Origin: Lachnospiraceae bacterium
GTDB lineage: Bacteria; Bacillota; Clostridia; Lachnospirales; Lachnospiraceae
DNA: 64,000 bases
Direction of reading: 5' to 3'
Assembly: GCA_017397645.1 (NCBI GenBank)
Contig: JAFQIE010000006.1
Location: 1 to 64,000 of the forward strand
Part shown: positions 14,715 to 22,075 of the stretch, one piece after another
Position numbering within the stretch: position 1 is the first letter of the stretch
Layout: every line of letters begins with the position of its first letter
Made by a program: the position numbers and the translations under genes
The notes under the pieces: model-generated
What the model was told of the DNA's origin: nothing
Databases searched by the model: none
Seen by the model: only the letters and a program-made list of their open reading frames with translations

Positions 14715-16562
14715 TTATGTATCACATCTTACTTGACACACTGCGCGCCCTGCTTTGGAATCCAACCAAAGCCATACATTGGCATTTGTTACCTCATATA
14801 TCTTGATCATATCTTTAAATTCTGATTTTTCAGGGCAGATTTCTTCAAAGGTATTTTTATAGCCGTCTAAAATTTCAGGACAGTAAATTTTAGTCTTACT
14901 ATTCTCCGTGATCGCCCCGTAAAAAACATCTGCTTCTACTAATTCCTGGAACATATGGCTTCCGTATGACAGATCCGGATTGCACCCGGCTTTGCTGTAT
15001 GCCACTTCACACAGTGCAGAAAAGCAGCTGATATCTACATAGTTAGCCGTTACTCCCAGCTCCGGGGAGGAGGTTCCTATCCGTCCCGGTACAAGCAGCA
15101 ACATCTTATATCCGCTGTCTTTAAAATGATGGTTGATAAGGCCGACCACCCGTCCCACACCAAATTTCTGAACATAGGGACATTCATAATACTTCTGGGG
15201 ATCTACCCTTACGATCACGTCCAACTTCTCCGACTTGGATCTCCACATGGAGGCGCACTTGATATCGAACAATACCTCTCCATCTATCATGTCTGGAATT
15301 TTCACGTTCTGCTGTGTGATCTGCCTTAACGGTCTACACTGATACAGGTTCATTTTTATTCTGCCGTCTTCTCCCAATCCAATGGCAAATTCAATATCCA
15401 CCGGCCGTTCATATTCACTCTCCAGCATCTTTAAGGTATTTCTTATCATGGAAATAAATTCATTATCATATACGATTCCATTGCAGTCCGCAAAATAAAC
15501 CGCCCGGTACCGGCCTCTTTCTTCCAGCATGGCTTCCGCTTCCACATCATGGCTCAGTACTTTCCTGACCTCTTTTTGATTTAGCAAAGGTAATAAGTTC
15601 TGTAAAGGAACACTTACCACCTTACCAGCATTCATATCCAATACATCCATATGCCGCTGGGAGTGTTTGTGTCTCTCCGCGACTGTTGTATATAAACTTC
15701 CTTTCGGATGTCCCAAATCCACCAGTCTGGGATAATCCCCGGGAGTACGCTCCACAGCTCTGGTACCCAGTCCCACTACCAGCCGCAGCATCCCTTCATG
15801 GGGATCCATATTTTCCACCCATTTGTATGGATTGTAAGAGCATCCGATCCCAGATGCCAGGGGCATATAATAATCTCCCCTGCAAGCTCCCTCCACACGC
15901 TGTACCAGCAGTGCCATCTGTTCCTCCGCCTCCGATACCCCTCTTGTCCTGCGGTATTCCACTGCCGATGCACCGGAAACACTCTCGTACACCTTTAGTA
16001 TAGCTGCTTTTAATTCCTGCATCCGATTTTTCAGGCTTCCCTGATTGATGCAGAATACGGTAGAATATTTCCCGAAAAATCCATGATCAAAGCCATCCTC
16101 CAGAATACTACTGGAACGGATCACAATGGGGTCATTCCCGATGGAATGGAGCACTCTGTATAAGCCGGTTTCCACTTTATCAGAAAGCTTTTTCTCACGT
16201 ATATACTCGCAGTATACATCTGACCCAATAAACCAGGAATCATGGGAAATCAGGGAATCGGTATATTCCGGCAGATTCTTTTCGATCAGTTTTCTTGCCA
16301 CTAACACGCCGCATGCTTTTCCCCCGATCTGGCCCGTACCAATCCGGCGCCGGTTTATTCTTGCATAATCCTCTTCCGTAAAATTCTTCAGAATCAGGGC
16401 CTCCATACGGGGCTCGCATGTCAGCATTTTATTACAAATATATTTTTTCTGTTGAAAATCCAATGTTTTTCCTGTTAGCAATTCGTCAATCATCTTTACA
16501 AAACTCCAGAGGCATCTCTTATAATCTGCAAAGGCACCACCTGCCCTATGTACGTTTCCCAA
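14715..16562 (-). CDS. PEP/pyruvate-binding domain protein (PPDK/PEP synthase N-domain type)
   Basis: 615 residues with the ATP-grasp-like PEP/pyruvate-binding domain seen in PEP synthase and pyruvate phosphate dikinase. The segments GQIGGKACGVLVARKLI, then DPIVIRSSSILEDGFDHGFFGKYSTVF, carry the glycine loop and the conserved RSS...E.....F.G.Y pattern of that domain. No phosphohistidine swivelling domain and no TIM-barrel PEP domain are present, so it is not a complete synthase. Start is TTG at 16562, about 30 nt after a consensus promoter; longer relatives carry more N-terminal sequence, so it may be a short form. It could phosphorylate an unknown substrate. It is divergent from a DeoR regulator. 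Confidence 0.75.
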   Translation of the reverse strand: MGNVHRAGGAFADYKRCLWSFVKMIDELLTGKTLDFQQKKYICNKMLTCEPRMEALILKNFTEEDYARINRRRIGTGQIGGKACGVLVARKLIEKNLPEYTDSLISHDSWFIGSDVYCEYIREKKLSDKVETGLYRVLHSIGNDPIVIRSSSILEDGFDHGFFGKYSTVFCINQGSLKNRMQELKAAILKVYESVSGASAVEYRRTRGVSEAEEQMALLVQRVEGACRGDYYMPLASGIGCSYNPYKWVENMDPHEGMLRLVVGLGTRAVERTPGDYPRLVDLGHPKGSLYTTVAERHKHSQRHMDVLDMNAGKVVSVPLQNLLPLLNQKEVRKVLSHDVEAEAMLEERGRYRAVYFADCNGIVYDNEFISMIRNTLKMLESEYERPVDIEFAIGLGEDGRIKMNLYQCRPLRQITQQNVKIPDMIDGEVLFDIKCASMWRSKSEKLDVIVRVDPQKYYECPYVQKFGVGRVVGLINHHFKDSGYKMLLLVPGRIGTSSPELGVTANYVDISCFSALCEVAYSKAGCNPDLSYGSHMFQELVEADVFYGAITENSKTKIYCPEILDGYKNTFEEICPEKSEFKDMIKIYEVTNANVWLWLDSKAGRAVCQVRCDT

Positions 16563-16591
16563 ATCTCTTTCTTTTTTGTTTTGCTATGTAC

Positions 16592-16620
16592 ATTTTATGA
16601 CGCATTACAAGGTTTGTCAA
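16592..16620 (-). promoter_or_regulatory. Promoter of PEP/pyruvate-binding protein gene
   Basis: TTGACA (16620-16615) and TAAAAT (16597-16592) spaced by 17 nt. TTCGTA-type repeats lie directly upstream. Confidence 0.85.
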
Positions 16621-16634
16621 CAAAAACGAACCAG

Positions 16635-16680
16635 TTCGTAAGCCATTCGTAACACTTTAAAACTTTCGTTTTACTTCGTA
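16635..16680. promoter_or_regulatory. Putative DeoR operator cluster
   Basis: Four same-direction copies of TTCGT(A/T) start at 16635, 16646, 16665 and 16675, i.e. 10-11 bp steps with one double gap. Phased short direct repeats like this are typical of DeoR-family sites. They sit between the divergent DeoR gene and the PEP-binding protein promoter. Confidence 0.55.
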
Positions 16681-16825
16681 TATTTTATATTTTTTAGAGG
16701 AGCATCAATTTTTGATTTATAGTAGAACTTCAACCTTCGATATGTTATAATATTGATGATTCTCGGATGTTTTACAAACATCTATATTATAATAAATCGC
16801 AATAGTTGTAAGAGGATTTTCGATA

Positions 16826-17590
16826 ATGGACATTTTTGAGAGAAAACAAAAGATTTTAGAGCTTTTAAATCAAAATGGCAAAGTTCGTGTAAATGAACTG
16901 AGTGCCTTATTTGACATATCTGATGTTACCATCCGCATAGATCTAGCTGATTTGGAAGCAAAGGGACTTCTTTCTAGGGTACATGGCGGTGCGGTAAGCT
17001 CCTATAAAACATATTACAATATGGACATGCAGCAACGTTTGACTGCCAATCAGACTCACAAGCAAGCCATCTCAGCAAGAATTGTAGAAATGATTGACAA
17101 CAACGATACGATTATGTTAAATGCCGGAACAACTACCCTTACTTTCTTCCGGCAGCTTCCGCCCAAGATTAATCTTTGCATTGTAACCAACTCCATTGCA
17201 ATTGCGCAGGAAGCCGGTCAAAACCCTAATTTTAACGTAGTACTTCTGGGCGGCTTTATCAACGCAAAGTATCAGTTCACCTATGGAGAGGATGCTATTC
17301 TTCAGCTGAAAAAATACCATGCCGACAAGTTAATCCTGTCCGTAGACGGGATTACTCCGACCAATGGTCTGACTACCTTTTACAATCAGGAGGTAGAACT
17401 GGCACGTGTAATGCTTTCCCGCGCTGCAACTAAGATCATTGCCGCAGATTCCACCAAACTGGGACGAACCGCTTTTGCCAAGATCGCAGATTTGGAAGTA
17501 GCGGATTATATCATTACCAATCAACATCCCGTTGCTTCGGAGGATGCTGAAGAATACACACATATTGTACAGAATTTTATAATGGTTTAG
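16826..17590 (+). CDS. DeoR/GlpR family transcriptional regulator
   Basis: 254-residue sugar-phosphate-responsive repressor. Residues 1-57 form the DeoR winged helix (FERKQKILELLNQNGKVRV, then DISDVTIRIDLADLEAKGLL and RVHGGA). The rest is the ribose-isomerase-like effector domain with NAGTTTLTFF and SVDGI. One oddity is IRIDL where the recognition helix is usually IRRDL. It is transcribed away from the PEP-binding protein gene and probably controls it, and perhaps the aminotransferase operon, through the TTCGTA repeats; that target assignment is inference. The start has AGAGGAT upstream. Confidence 0.92.
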   Translation: MDIFERKQKILELLNQNGKVRVNELSALFDISDVTIRIDLADLEAKGLLSRVHGGAVSSYKTYYNMDMQQRLTANQTHKQAISARIVEMIDNNDTIMLNAGTTTLTFFRQLPPKINLCIVTNSIAIAQEAGQNPNFNVVLLGGFINAKYQFTYGEDAILQLKKYHADKLILSVDGITPTNGLTTFYNQEVELARVMLSRAATKIIAADSTKLGRTAFAKIADLEVADYIITNQHPVASEDAEEYTHIVQNFIMV

Positions 17591-17648
17591 TCATTTATAC
17601 CGATACTCTCCCGGCATAAGACTCATTCACTGCTCCAATAATGACACG

Positions 17649-17678
17649 TAAAAAAGCCCCCGAAATTCGGGGGCTTTA
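17649..17678 (-). terminator. rplJ-rplL terminator
   Basis: Stem AAAGCCCCCGAA/TTCGGGGGCTTT with six T after it on the minus strand. It lies 16 nt after the rplL stop and could also act weakly on the DeoR transcript from the other side. Confidence 0.9.
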
Positions 17679-17693
17679 GCATTGCGAGAAAAA

Positions 17694-18065
17694 TTACTTC
17701 AAAGTAACCTTTGCGCCAGCTTCTTCGAGTTTCTTCTTGATATCTTCTGCTTCTTCCTTAGAAGCGCCTTCCTTGATTACCTTAGGAGCGCCGTCAACTG
17801 CGTCCTTTGCTTCCTTCAAGCCAAGGCCTGTGATCTCACGAACCACCTTAATAACCTTAACCTTCTCAGCGCCACACTCGGTCAACTCTACGTCGAACTC
17901 GCTCTTCTCTTCTGCTGCCTCAGCAGGGCCAGCTGCTGCTACTACAACGCCAGCTGCTGCAGATACGCCGAACTCTTCTTCACATGCCTTTACAAGGTCA
18001 TTCAATTCCAATACTGTTAACTCTTTGATTGCATCAATCAATTCCTGAGCTGTCAATTTAGCCAT
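17694..18065 (-). CDS. rplL: 50S ribosomal protein L7/L12
   Basis: Stalk protein that recruits translational GTPases; two or three dimers bind L10. The 123-residue product shows the N-terminal dimer/L10-binding part ([20 protein letters not shown]), a short A/G-rich hinge (about 35-52) and the C-terminal domain with [18 protein letters not shown], the factor-binding surface. Length is standard. It follows rplJ by 38 nt and ends at a strong terminator, so it is separated from rpoB, unlike in most relatives. Confidence 0.97.
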   Translation of the reverse strand: MAKLTAQELIDAIKELTVLELNDLVKACEEEFGVSAAAGVVVAAAGPAEAAEEKSEFDVELTECGAEKVKVIKVVREITGLGLKEAKDAVDGAPKVIKEGASKEEAEDIKKKLEEAGAKVTLK

Positions 18066-18103
18066 TTTAATTTTCCTCCATTTTCTTAGACTAATGTTTC
18101 ATC

Positions 18104-18751
18104 TTACGCCTCTGCAGGAGCTTCTTCTGCTGCAGGTGCTTCTTCTACTACGGGTGCTTCTGCAGGAGCTTCCTCTACTGCAGGTGCTTCAGCTGCGGGT
18201 GCCTCTTCTACTGCGGGAGCTTCTGCTACTGCTTCTTCTGCAGCTGCAGGTGCTTCACATGCGGCAGCGCCACCTTTTTCAGCCAACTGGTTCATAACGC
18301 GAGCGAAGTTGGTAATAGGACTCTGCAAGCTGCCAAGCAACTTGGAAATAAGTACTTCTCTGCCGGGGATGCTTGCGATAGCAGCCATACCCTTTGCATC
18401 GTACATGGTTCCTTCTACTACACCGCCCTTGATTTCAAGCTTATCAGCGGTCTTTGCAAACTCAGACAAAACTCTTGCAGGAGCTGTTGCGTCCTCAGTA
18501 GAGATTGCAACTGCGCTGGGTCCTTCCAAATACTGTGACAAACCTTCGAACTGTGTACCCTTGAACGCGAAGTTCATAAAGGTGTTCTTGTACACTTTGT
18601 AGGTAACTCCTGCCTCACGCAGTTTCTTACGAAGCTGTGTGTCCTGCTCAACAGTAAGTCCACGGTAATCAACCAATACAACAGACTGTGCGCCATCGAT
18701 ACTAGCAGAAATCTCATCTACAATCGGTTTCTTCAATTCAACCTTTGCCAT
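18104..18751 (-). CDS. rplJ: 50S ribosomal protein L10 with long C-terminal tail
   Basis: Stalk base protein that binds 23S rRNA and the L12 dimers, and represses its own operon by binding the leader. Residues 1-165 are the normal L10 fold (KKPIVDEISASIDGAQSVVLVDYRGLT). The last about 50 residues are a low-complexity tail built from repeats of E, A, P and V (EAPAVEEAPAAEAPA type), making 215 residues against a usual 165-175. The DNA of the tail is repetitive (GCAGG(T/A)GCTTC steps). It is preceded by an L10 leader with a terminator and has its own promoter. Confidence 0.95.
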   Translation of the reverse strand: MAKVELKKPIVDEISASIDGAQSVVLVDYRGLTVEQDTQLRKKLREAGVTYKVYKNTFMNFAFKGTQFEGLSQYLEGPSAVAISTEDATAPARVLSEFAKTADKLEIKGGVVEGTMYDAKGMAAIASIPGREVLISKLLGSLQSPITNFARVMNQLAEKGGAAACEAPAAAEEAVAEAPAVEEAPAAEAPAVEEAPAEAPVVEEAPAAEEAPAEA

Positions 18752-18801
18752 TTTTCTACCTCCTTTTAGATTTTGATGCCGAAAGGAGCTTTCTATGAAT
18801 T

Positions 18802-18827
18802 AAAAAGCCTCCCAAAGACAGGGAGGC
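18802..18827 (-). terminator. Attenuator in L10 leader
   Basis: Perfect 7 bp stem GCCTCCC/GGGAGGC (18807-18813, 18821-18827) followed by five T on the minus strand, about 50 nt before rplJ. It is placed as the regulated terminator of the L10 leader. Confidence 0.85.
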
Positions 18828-18921
18828 AAAAAGTCATCTTCAAAACTCTTTTCCTCGGTAGGCGACTTCGCTTACGTCCATCAGGTGGACACCTACTGTC
18901 TTCGGCATGGTCTTATGACCG
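18802..18921 (-). ncRNA. Ribosomal protein L10 leader
   Basis: Between the promoter and rplJ the minus strand reads the recognisable L10 leader core: CCGAAGACAGTAGGTG, a hairpin, then CGCCTACCGAGG. This is the kink-turn-like L10(L12)4 binding site known from Firmicute rplJL operons. It is followed by an attenuator hairpin. Excess L10 is expected to bind here and reduce rplJL expression. Confidence 0.88.
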
Positions 18922-18927
18922 AACATC

Positions 18928-18957
18928 ATACTAACACAGACTACTGTGTCATGTCAA
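18928..18957 (-). promoter_or_regulatory. rplJ-rplL promoter
   Basis: TTGACA (18957-18952) and TAGTAT (18933-18928) spaced by 18 nt. The spacer holds an 8 bp imperfect palindrome, T(G/A)ACACAG around TAGT. Confidence 0.8.
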
Positions 18958-19028
18958 GTCTTATTTTTTGTTTTTTTTAAGAAAATGCACATCAGTAATT
19001 TTTAATTCCAAATCCCTATAATTTACAA

Positions 19029-19057
19029 TTGACATGGTGAAATATTATGCCTATAAT
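19029..19057 (+). promoter_or_regulatory. Consensus promoter of small RNA
   Basis: TTGACA (19029-19034) and TATAAT (19052-19057), 17 nt apart, a perfect sigma-A promoter. It points into an about 85 nt unit that ends in a hairpin with a T run and holds no long open frame. Confidence 0.85.
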
Positions 19058-19063
19058 TAGGAT

Positions 19064-19147
19064 ACAATAAATCAACAGTGATTGATTTTGGGCTGGCCGA
19101 AAGGCCCTGGTCCACCGAACGGCGGGGAATTTCCCCGCTATTTTTAC
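19064..19147 (+). ncRNA. Candidate small structured RNA, family not recognised
   Basis: The predicted transcript has three local hairpins: AAATCAA/TTGATTT (19069-19075 with 19082-19088), GGCC-GAAA-GGCC with a GNRA-type loop near 19095-19106, and a final GCGGGG/CCCCGC stem (about 19122-19138) followed by TATTTTTA. The last stem acts as an intrinsic terminator. The unit lies 42 nt upstream of a broken DUF3800 gene, so it could be a free small RNA or a leader of that gene. It is not a tRNA, 6S, SRP RNA or any riboswitch I recognise. Existence is supported by promoter plus terminator only. Confidence 0.5.
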
Positions 19148-19188
19148 TCTATCTATTCATTCTAAAATCATGTCAAAAGGATTTCTAT

Positions 19189-19472
19189 ATGTCAAACAAA
19201 ACTCTCAGCTTATTTATCGACGAGTCCGGAGACTTCGGTCCCTATGATATTCGCGCACCTTTCTACATAATATCTATGGTATATCATAATCAGAGTTCCG
19301 ATATTTCTCAAAATATTAAATCGTTCGATACCCATCTATTAAATATAGGGTACAAACACCACGCCATCCATACCGGTCCTTTACCCATTCCGAATTAGAT
19401 TTCTTTGAAAACACCCGCAATTTCAAAAAGAATTATTTGAAGCACCTAAGAGCGAAAATATTCCGGGAATAA
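19189..19472 (+). pseudogene. DUF3800 protein gene with internal deletion
   Basis: The first 69 codons (ATG at 19189, AAAGGA 8 nt before) encode SLFIDESGDFGPYD, the acidic N-terminal signature of DUF3800, and run to HAIHTGPL, also a family segment. The frame then stops at 19396-19398. A different frame from about 19388 to 19472 reads SELDFFENTRNFKKNYLKHL, which resembles the C-terminal end of the family. So N- and C-terminal pieces appear joined with the middle (roughly 150 residues) removed and the frame shifted. DUF3800 proteins resemble RNase H-like folds and often occur in mobile or defence settings; function here is lost. Confidence 0.7.
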
Positions 19473-19488
19473 TCATCCCCGGAATATT
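19457..19488 (-). terminator. Terminator of membrane protein gene
   Basis: 11 bp stem AATATTCCGGG/CCCGGAATATT with TTTT after it on the minus strand, 15 nt past the stop of the membrane protein. It overlaps the end of the DUF3800 remnant and may serve both sides. Confidence 0.65.
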
Positions 19489-19502
19489 TAATCCGCATAC
19501 AC

Positions 19503-21155
19503 TTAGTGTCCTCTATAAAAACTTCTTTTTTTCCTAAGAAGCACACAAGCAACACCCAACCCACTTATAACAGAAATCACATTCGATACTTTCTGCGTCG
19601 GGGTGCCGGCATAAGATATAGCCACCACCTCGGCATCCTCTACTCTCACCTGTACCAAACCATCCACGCTTTTTTCAATTACAAGCCGTTCTGTGCCCTC
19701 ACCCTCAGGCAGGTGCGCCTCGTATCCCTTATAATATAGAAGAGGCAATACATACAGTGTCTCCTCAGTGGGCTTGAAACTGTAACTATTGTATCCCTCC
19801 ACTATCCAAGGCAGGTCCTCACCCATAGCGGTAAGCACAATGCCCTCACCTTGACCATCGAACACCTGCTGTGTGACGCCCTCCGGCACCCATTCGCCCT
19901 TGCCCACATAATGATTGTTAGCAAGCACATATGCATCGTTCATCGGATATCTGTCGCCGAAGCGGTAACAATAGGTGTTTTGCCAAATGCCGCATACCAT
20001 AGTCAGCACCATTACAACGACAAGCAGTGGCTTCGTCCACTTCATGGTTATCTTTTCGGCTAGCATGGTCATAATGCCAAACACTAAAAATACAAACGCA
20101 TAGGGAAACAGCCGATAGGTAAACTGTATCATATTTAACGGCGTGTTATCCAAAATCCTCCAGGGCACCAATTTGGTGGTGGACAAAAACAACAATACAC
20201 CTAAAACAAACGCACCCTCTGCCCATTTATTCTTTACCTTACCCATAACTGCCCTGCCGGCAACCAGCACCAATACCGGAATACCAACCCCAAAGGTGGC
20301 TGTATTTAGGAAAACTCCCACCGGCATAAGTAAGGATTTTAAGGTCTGCGTATAATCACCTGCGTTGGCCCAAGGGGTCTGATACCAGAATCGGTCATGC
20401 AGCATTTGCTCTATCATAGGAAAAATATAAAAGCTTACCAAGCCCACAGTACAAAGAGCAACTTTACAAAGGCGTACCAGTCTGCTCTTTTCAAAAACCA
20501 TCTTTCGTGTGGCCGGAAGAATCAGGCAAATCACAAACACGCCCAGGAAAAGCAGACAACCCAGAAAGGCCATAATGGTATGGCATAAAAGCATACCGCC
20601 CAAGGATACACCAATGCACCAGCTACGCTTTCCCTCTAATGCAAAATAATCATAAATGCCAATCAATAACACCGGCACCAACATGATGGCAATATACTCC
20701 CCAATGCCTGCACGATTGTTGATGTCTGCCAAATAGTAGGTGGACAGCATTAGGACATAGGTACCCACCAAGGCGGGCTGCCACTGTTTCGTAAAGAATT
20801 TCATACAATAATATGTAGTCAAAGTGCCGGCTACCATCACCAGCAGCAAAAAGATCTTATAAGATACAAGCAAGGATAAACCGCAGCCATACAATACCGC
20901 CGGCAATACCATAAACACATCAGGATAAAATAGAGAGCTACCATACCCGTACCCGTCAAAATAAATAGGATTGATCCGGGGCGGGAATACGCCACTTGCC
21001 AGTGCCTCCTTCACAGAAGCAATGCGAAGCAGATGATAATTCAAATCCCAGATATCCCCTCCGATTCCGGGCATCAAAAGAGGAAAGCCCGCGATTAGCG
21101 CTATGATTATGACTGATACTGCCAAGGCAATCTTTTCTATATGTTTACACTTCAT
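19503..21155 (-). CDS. Polytopic membrane protein, GT-C/YfhO-like
   Basis: 550 residues with about a dozen hydrophobic segments from residue 8 on (IALAVSVIIIALIAGFPLLM first) and a C-terminal extracytoplasmic part of about 150 residues. An early loop has GGDIWDLNYHLLRIASVKEALASG, where acidic residues follow TM1; this resembles the donor-site loop of GT-C glycosyltransferases and 6-pyruvoyl-tetrahydropterin-synthase-related membrane proteins. The substrate is unknown; a role in surface glycan assembly is inference. Start 21155 is chosen because GGAGG lies 7 nt before it. It stands alone, followed by a terminator. Confidence 0.75.
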   Translation of the reverse strand: MKCKHIEKIALAVSVIIIALIAGFPLLMPGIGGDIWDLNYHLLRIASVKEALASGVFPPRINPIYFDGYGYGSSLFYPDVFMVLPAVLYGCGLSLLVSYKIFLLLVMVAGTLTTYYCMKFFTKQWQPALVGTYVLMLSTYYLADINNRAGIGEYIAIMLVPVLLIGIYDYFALEGKRSWCIGVSLGGMLLCHTIMAFLGCLLFLGVFVICLILPATRKMVFEKSRLVRLCKVALCTVGLVSFYIFPMIEQMLHDRFWYQTPWANAGDYTQTLKSLLMPVGVFLNTATFGVGIPVLVLVAGRAVMGKVKNKWAEGAFVLGVLLFLSTTKLVPWRILDNTPLNMIQFTYRLFPYAFVFLVFGIMTMLAEKITMKWTKPLLVVVMVLTMVCGIWQNTYCYRFGDRYPMNDAYVLANNHYVGKGEWVPEGVTQQVFDGQGEGIVLTAMGEDLPWIVEGYNSYSFKPTEETLYVLPLLYYKGYEAHLPEGEGTERLVIEKSVDGLVQVRVEDAEVVAISYAGTPTQKVSNVISVISGLGVACVLLRKKRSFYRGH

Positions 21156-21236
21156 ATTAGGCTTCCTCCTTTCTTCCTTGGTTCCATTTGTTTCATTATA
21201 TCGTAACCTGCAAGAAACAAGCAAGGGAATAATGTT

Positions 21237-22004
21237 CTAATTCTTTTTGTAAGCACTGGGAGAAACTCCATATCGCTTAAGAAAGGCACGATTAAACGTG
21301 CGAATAGTAGGAAATCCGCACAGATAGGAGATCTCGGATATAGAATGATTCTTATTTTTTAGCATATTCACCGCATCTATCAAACGCAGGAAATTGATGT
21401 AGTCGCAAAAATTCACAGACAATCTGGCACTAAACAGATGGGAAATTGAGTTCCTGCTTATGTGCAGTTTTTCGGCAACATTGCCAACGCTGATATCCTC
21501 TTTATAATGTGCTGCGCAATACTGCAGAATTTGCAAAACCATGTCGTTAGATATTCGGCTTTTCTCTATTTCGTACCTATTTAATAATTTACCAAAGAGC
21601 GCTGTTAAATATGCTTCTATAATAGGGCTATAGCCATCACGCATAAATTCCCTCACCGCAAGGTCCATCAAATATACCGTATTATCGTCCCCGTTTTCTG
21701 TAAATTGCCACACTGCGTGGGTCGGCGTTCCCGCCGTATAATCATTATTATATTTAAGTAATTCGGATGGCTTTATAATAAGAAGATTATATTCCTCCTG
21801 TACGAATTCGCTGTAATGGTGAACCTGATTGGGAAAAACCTGAAAAAAACAGTTTTCGGACAGGGTATATTTTTTGCCGTCACAATACGCTGTACCTCCC
21901 TCCTTTTTTACAAGGACAAGTTCAATGTCATCGTGAACATGTGCTGGAAAATCTAAATTTTTACGTATTGTTAAAGTGACCTTGCTTTTTACTTCTCTGA
22001 ACAT
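21237..22004 (-). CDS. AraC family transcriptional regulator
   Basis: 255 residues: an N-terminal cupin sensor (HVHDDIELVLVKKEGG, residues about 22-37) and two C-terminal HTH motifs (ISVGNVAEKLHISRNSISHLF, then ISEISYLCGFPTIRTFNRAF with the family ending GVSPSAYKK). It likely senses a sugar. It lies 81 nt upstream of the membrane protein gene on the same strand, with no divergent partner because an insertion element sits directly upstream. Its original target may have been displaced. Confidence 0.9.
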   Translation of the reverse strand: MFREVKSKVTLTIRKNLDFPAHVHDDIELVLVKKEGGTAYCDGKKYTLSENCFFQVFPNQVHHYSEFVQEEYNLLIIKPSELLKYNNDYTAGTPTHAVWQFTENGDDNTVYLMDLAVREFMRDGYSPIIEAYLTALFGKLLNRYEIEKSRISNDMVLQILQYCAAHYKEDISVGNVAEKLHISRNSISHLFSARLSVNFCDYINFLRLIDAVNMLKNKNHSISEISYLCGFPTIRTFNRAFLKRYGVSPSAYKKN

Positions 22005-22075
22005 AATTTCGCCCTCATAATTTGCACTTTTTGTCTTGTATATAGGATTTATTTTCTTGTGGTTCTACAATAAAT

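Noticed and set aside
19064..19147. tRNA gene in the structured 85 nt unit
   Set aside because: No TTCRA T-loop, no CCA-type acceptor pairing and only local hairpins ending in a T run.
19029..19472. Type III toxin-antitoxin system (RNA antitoxin plus protein)
   Set aside because: The RNA has no tandem repeats and the adjacent protein is a broken DUF3800, not a ToxN-like RNase.
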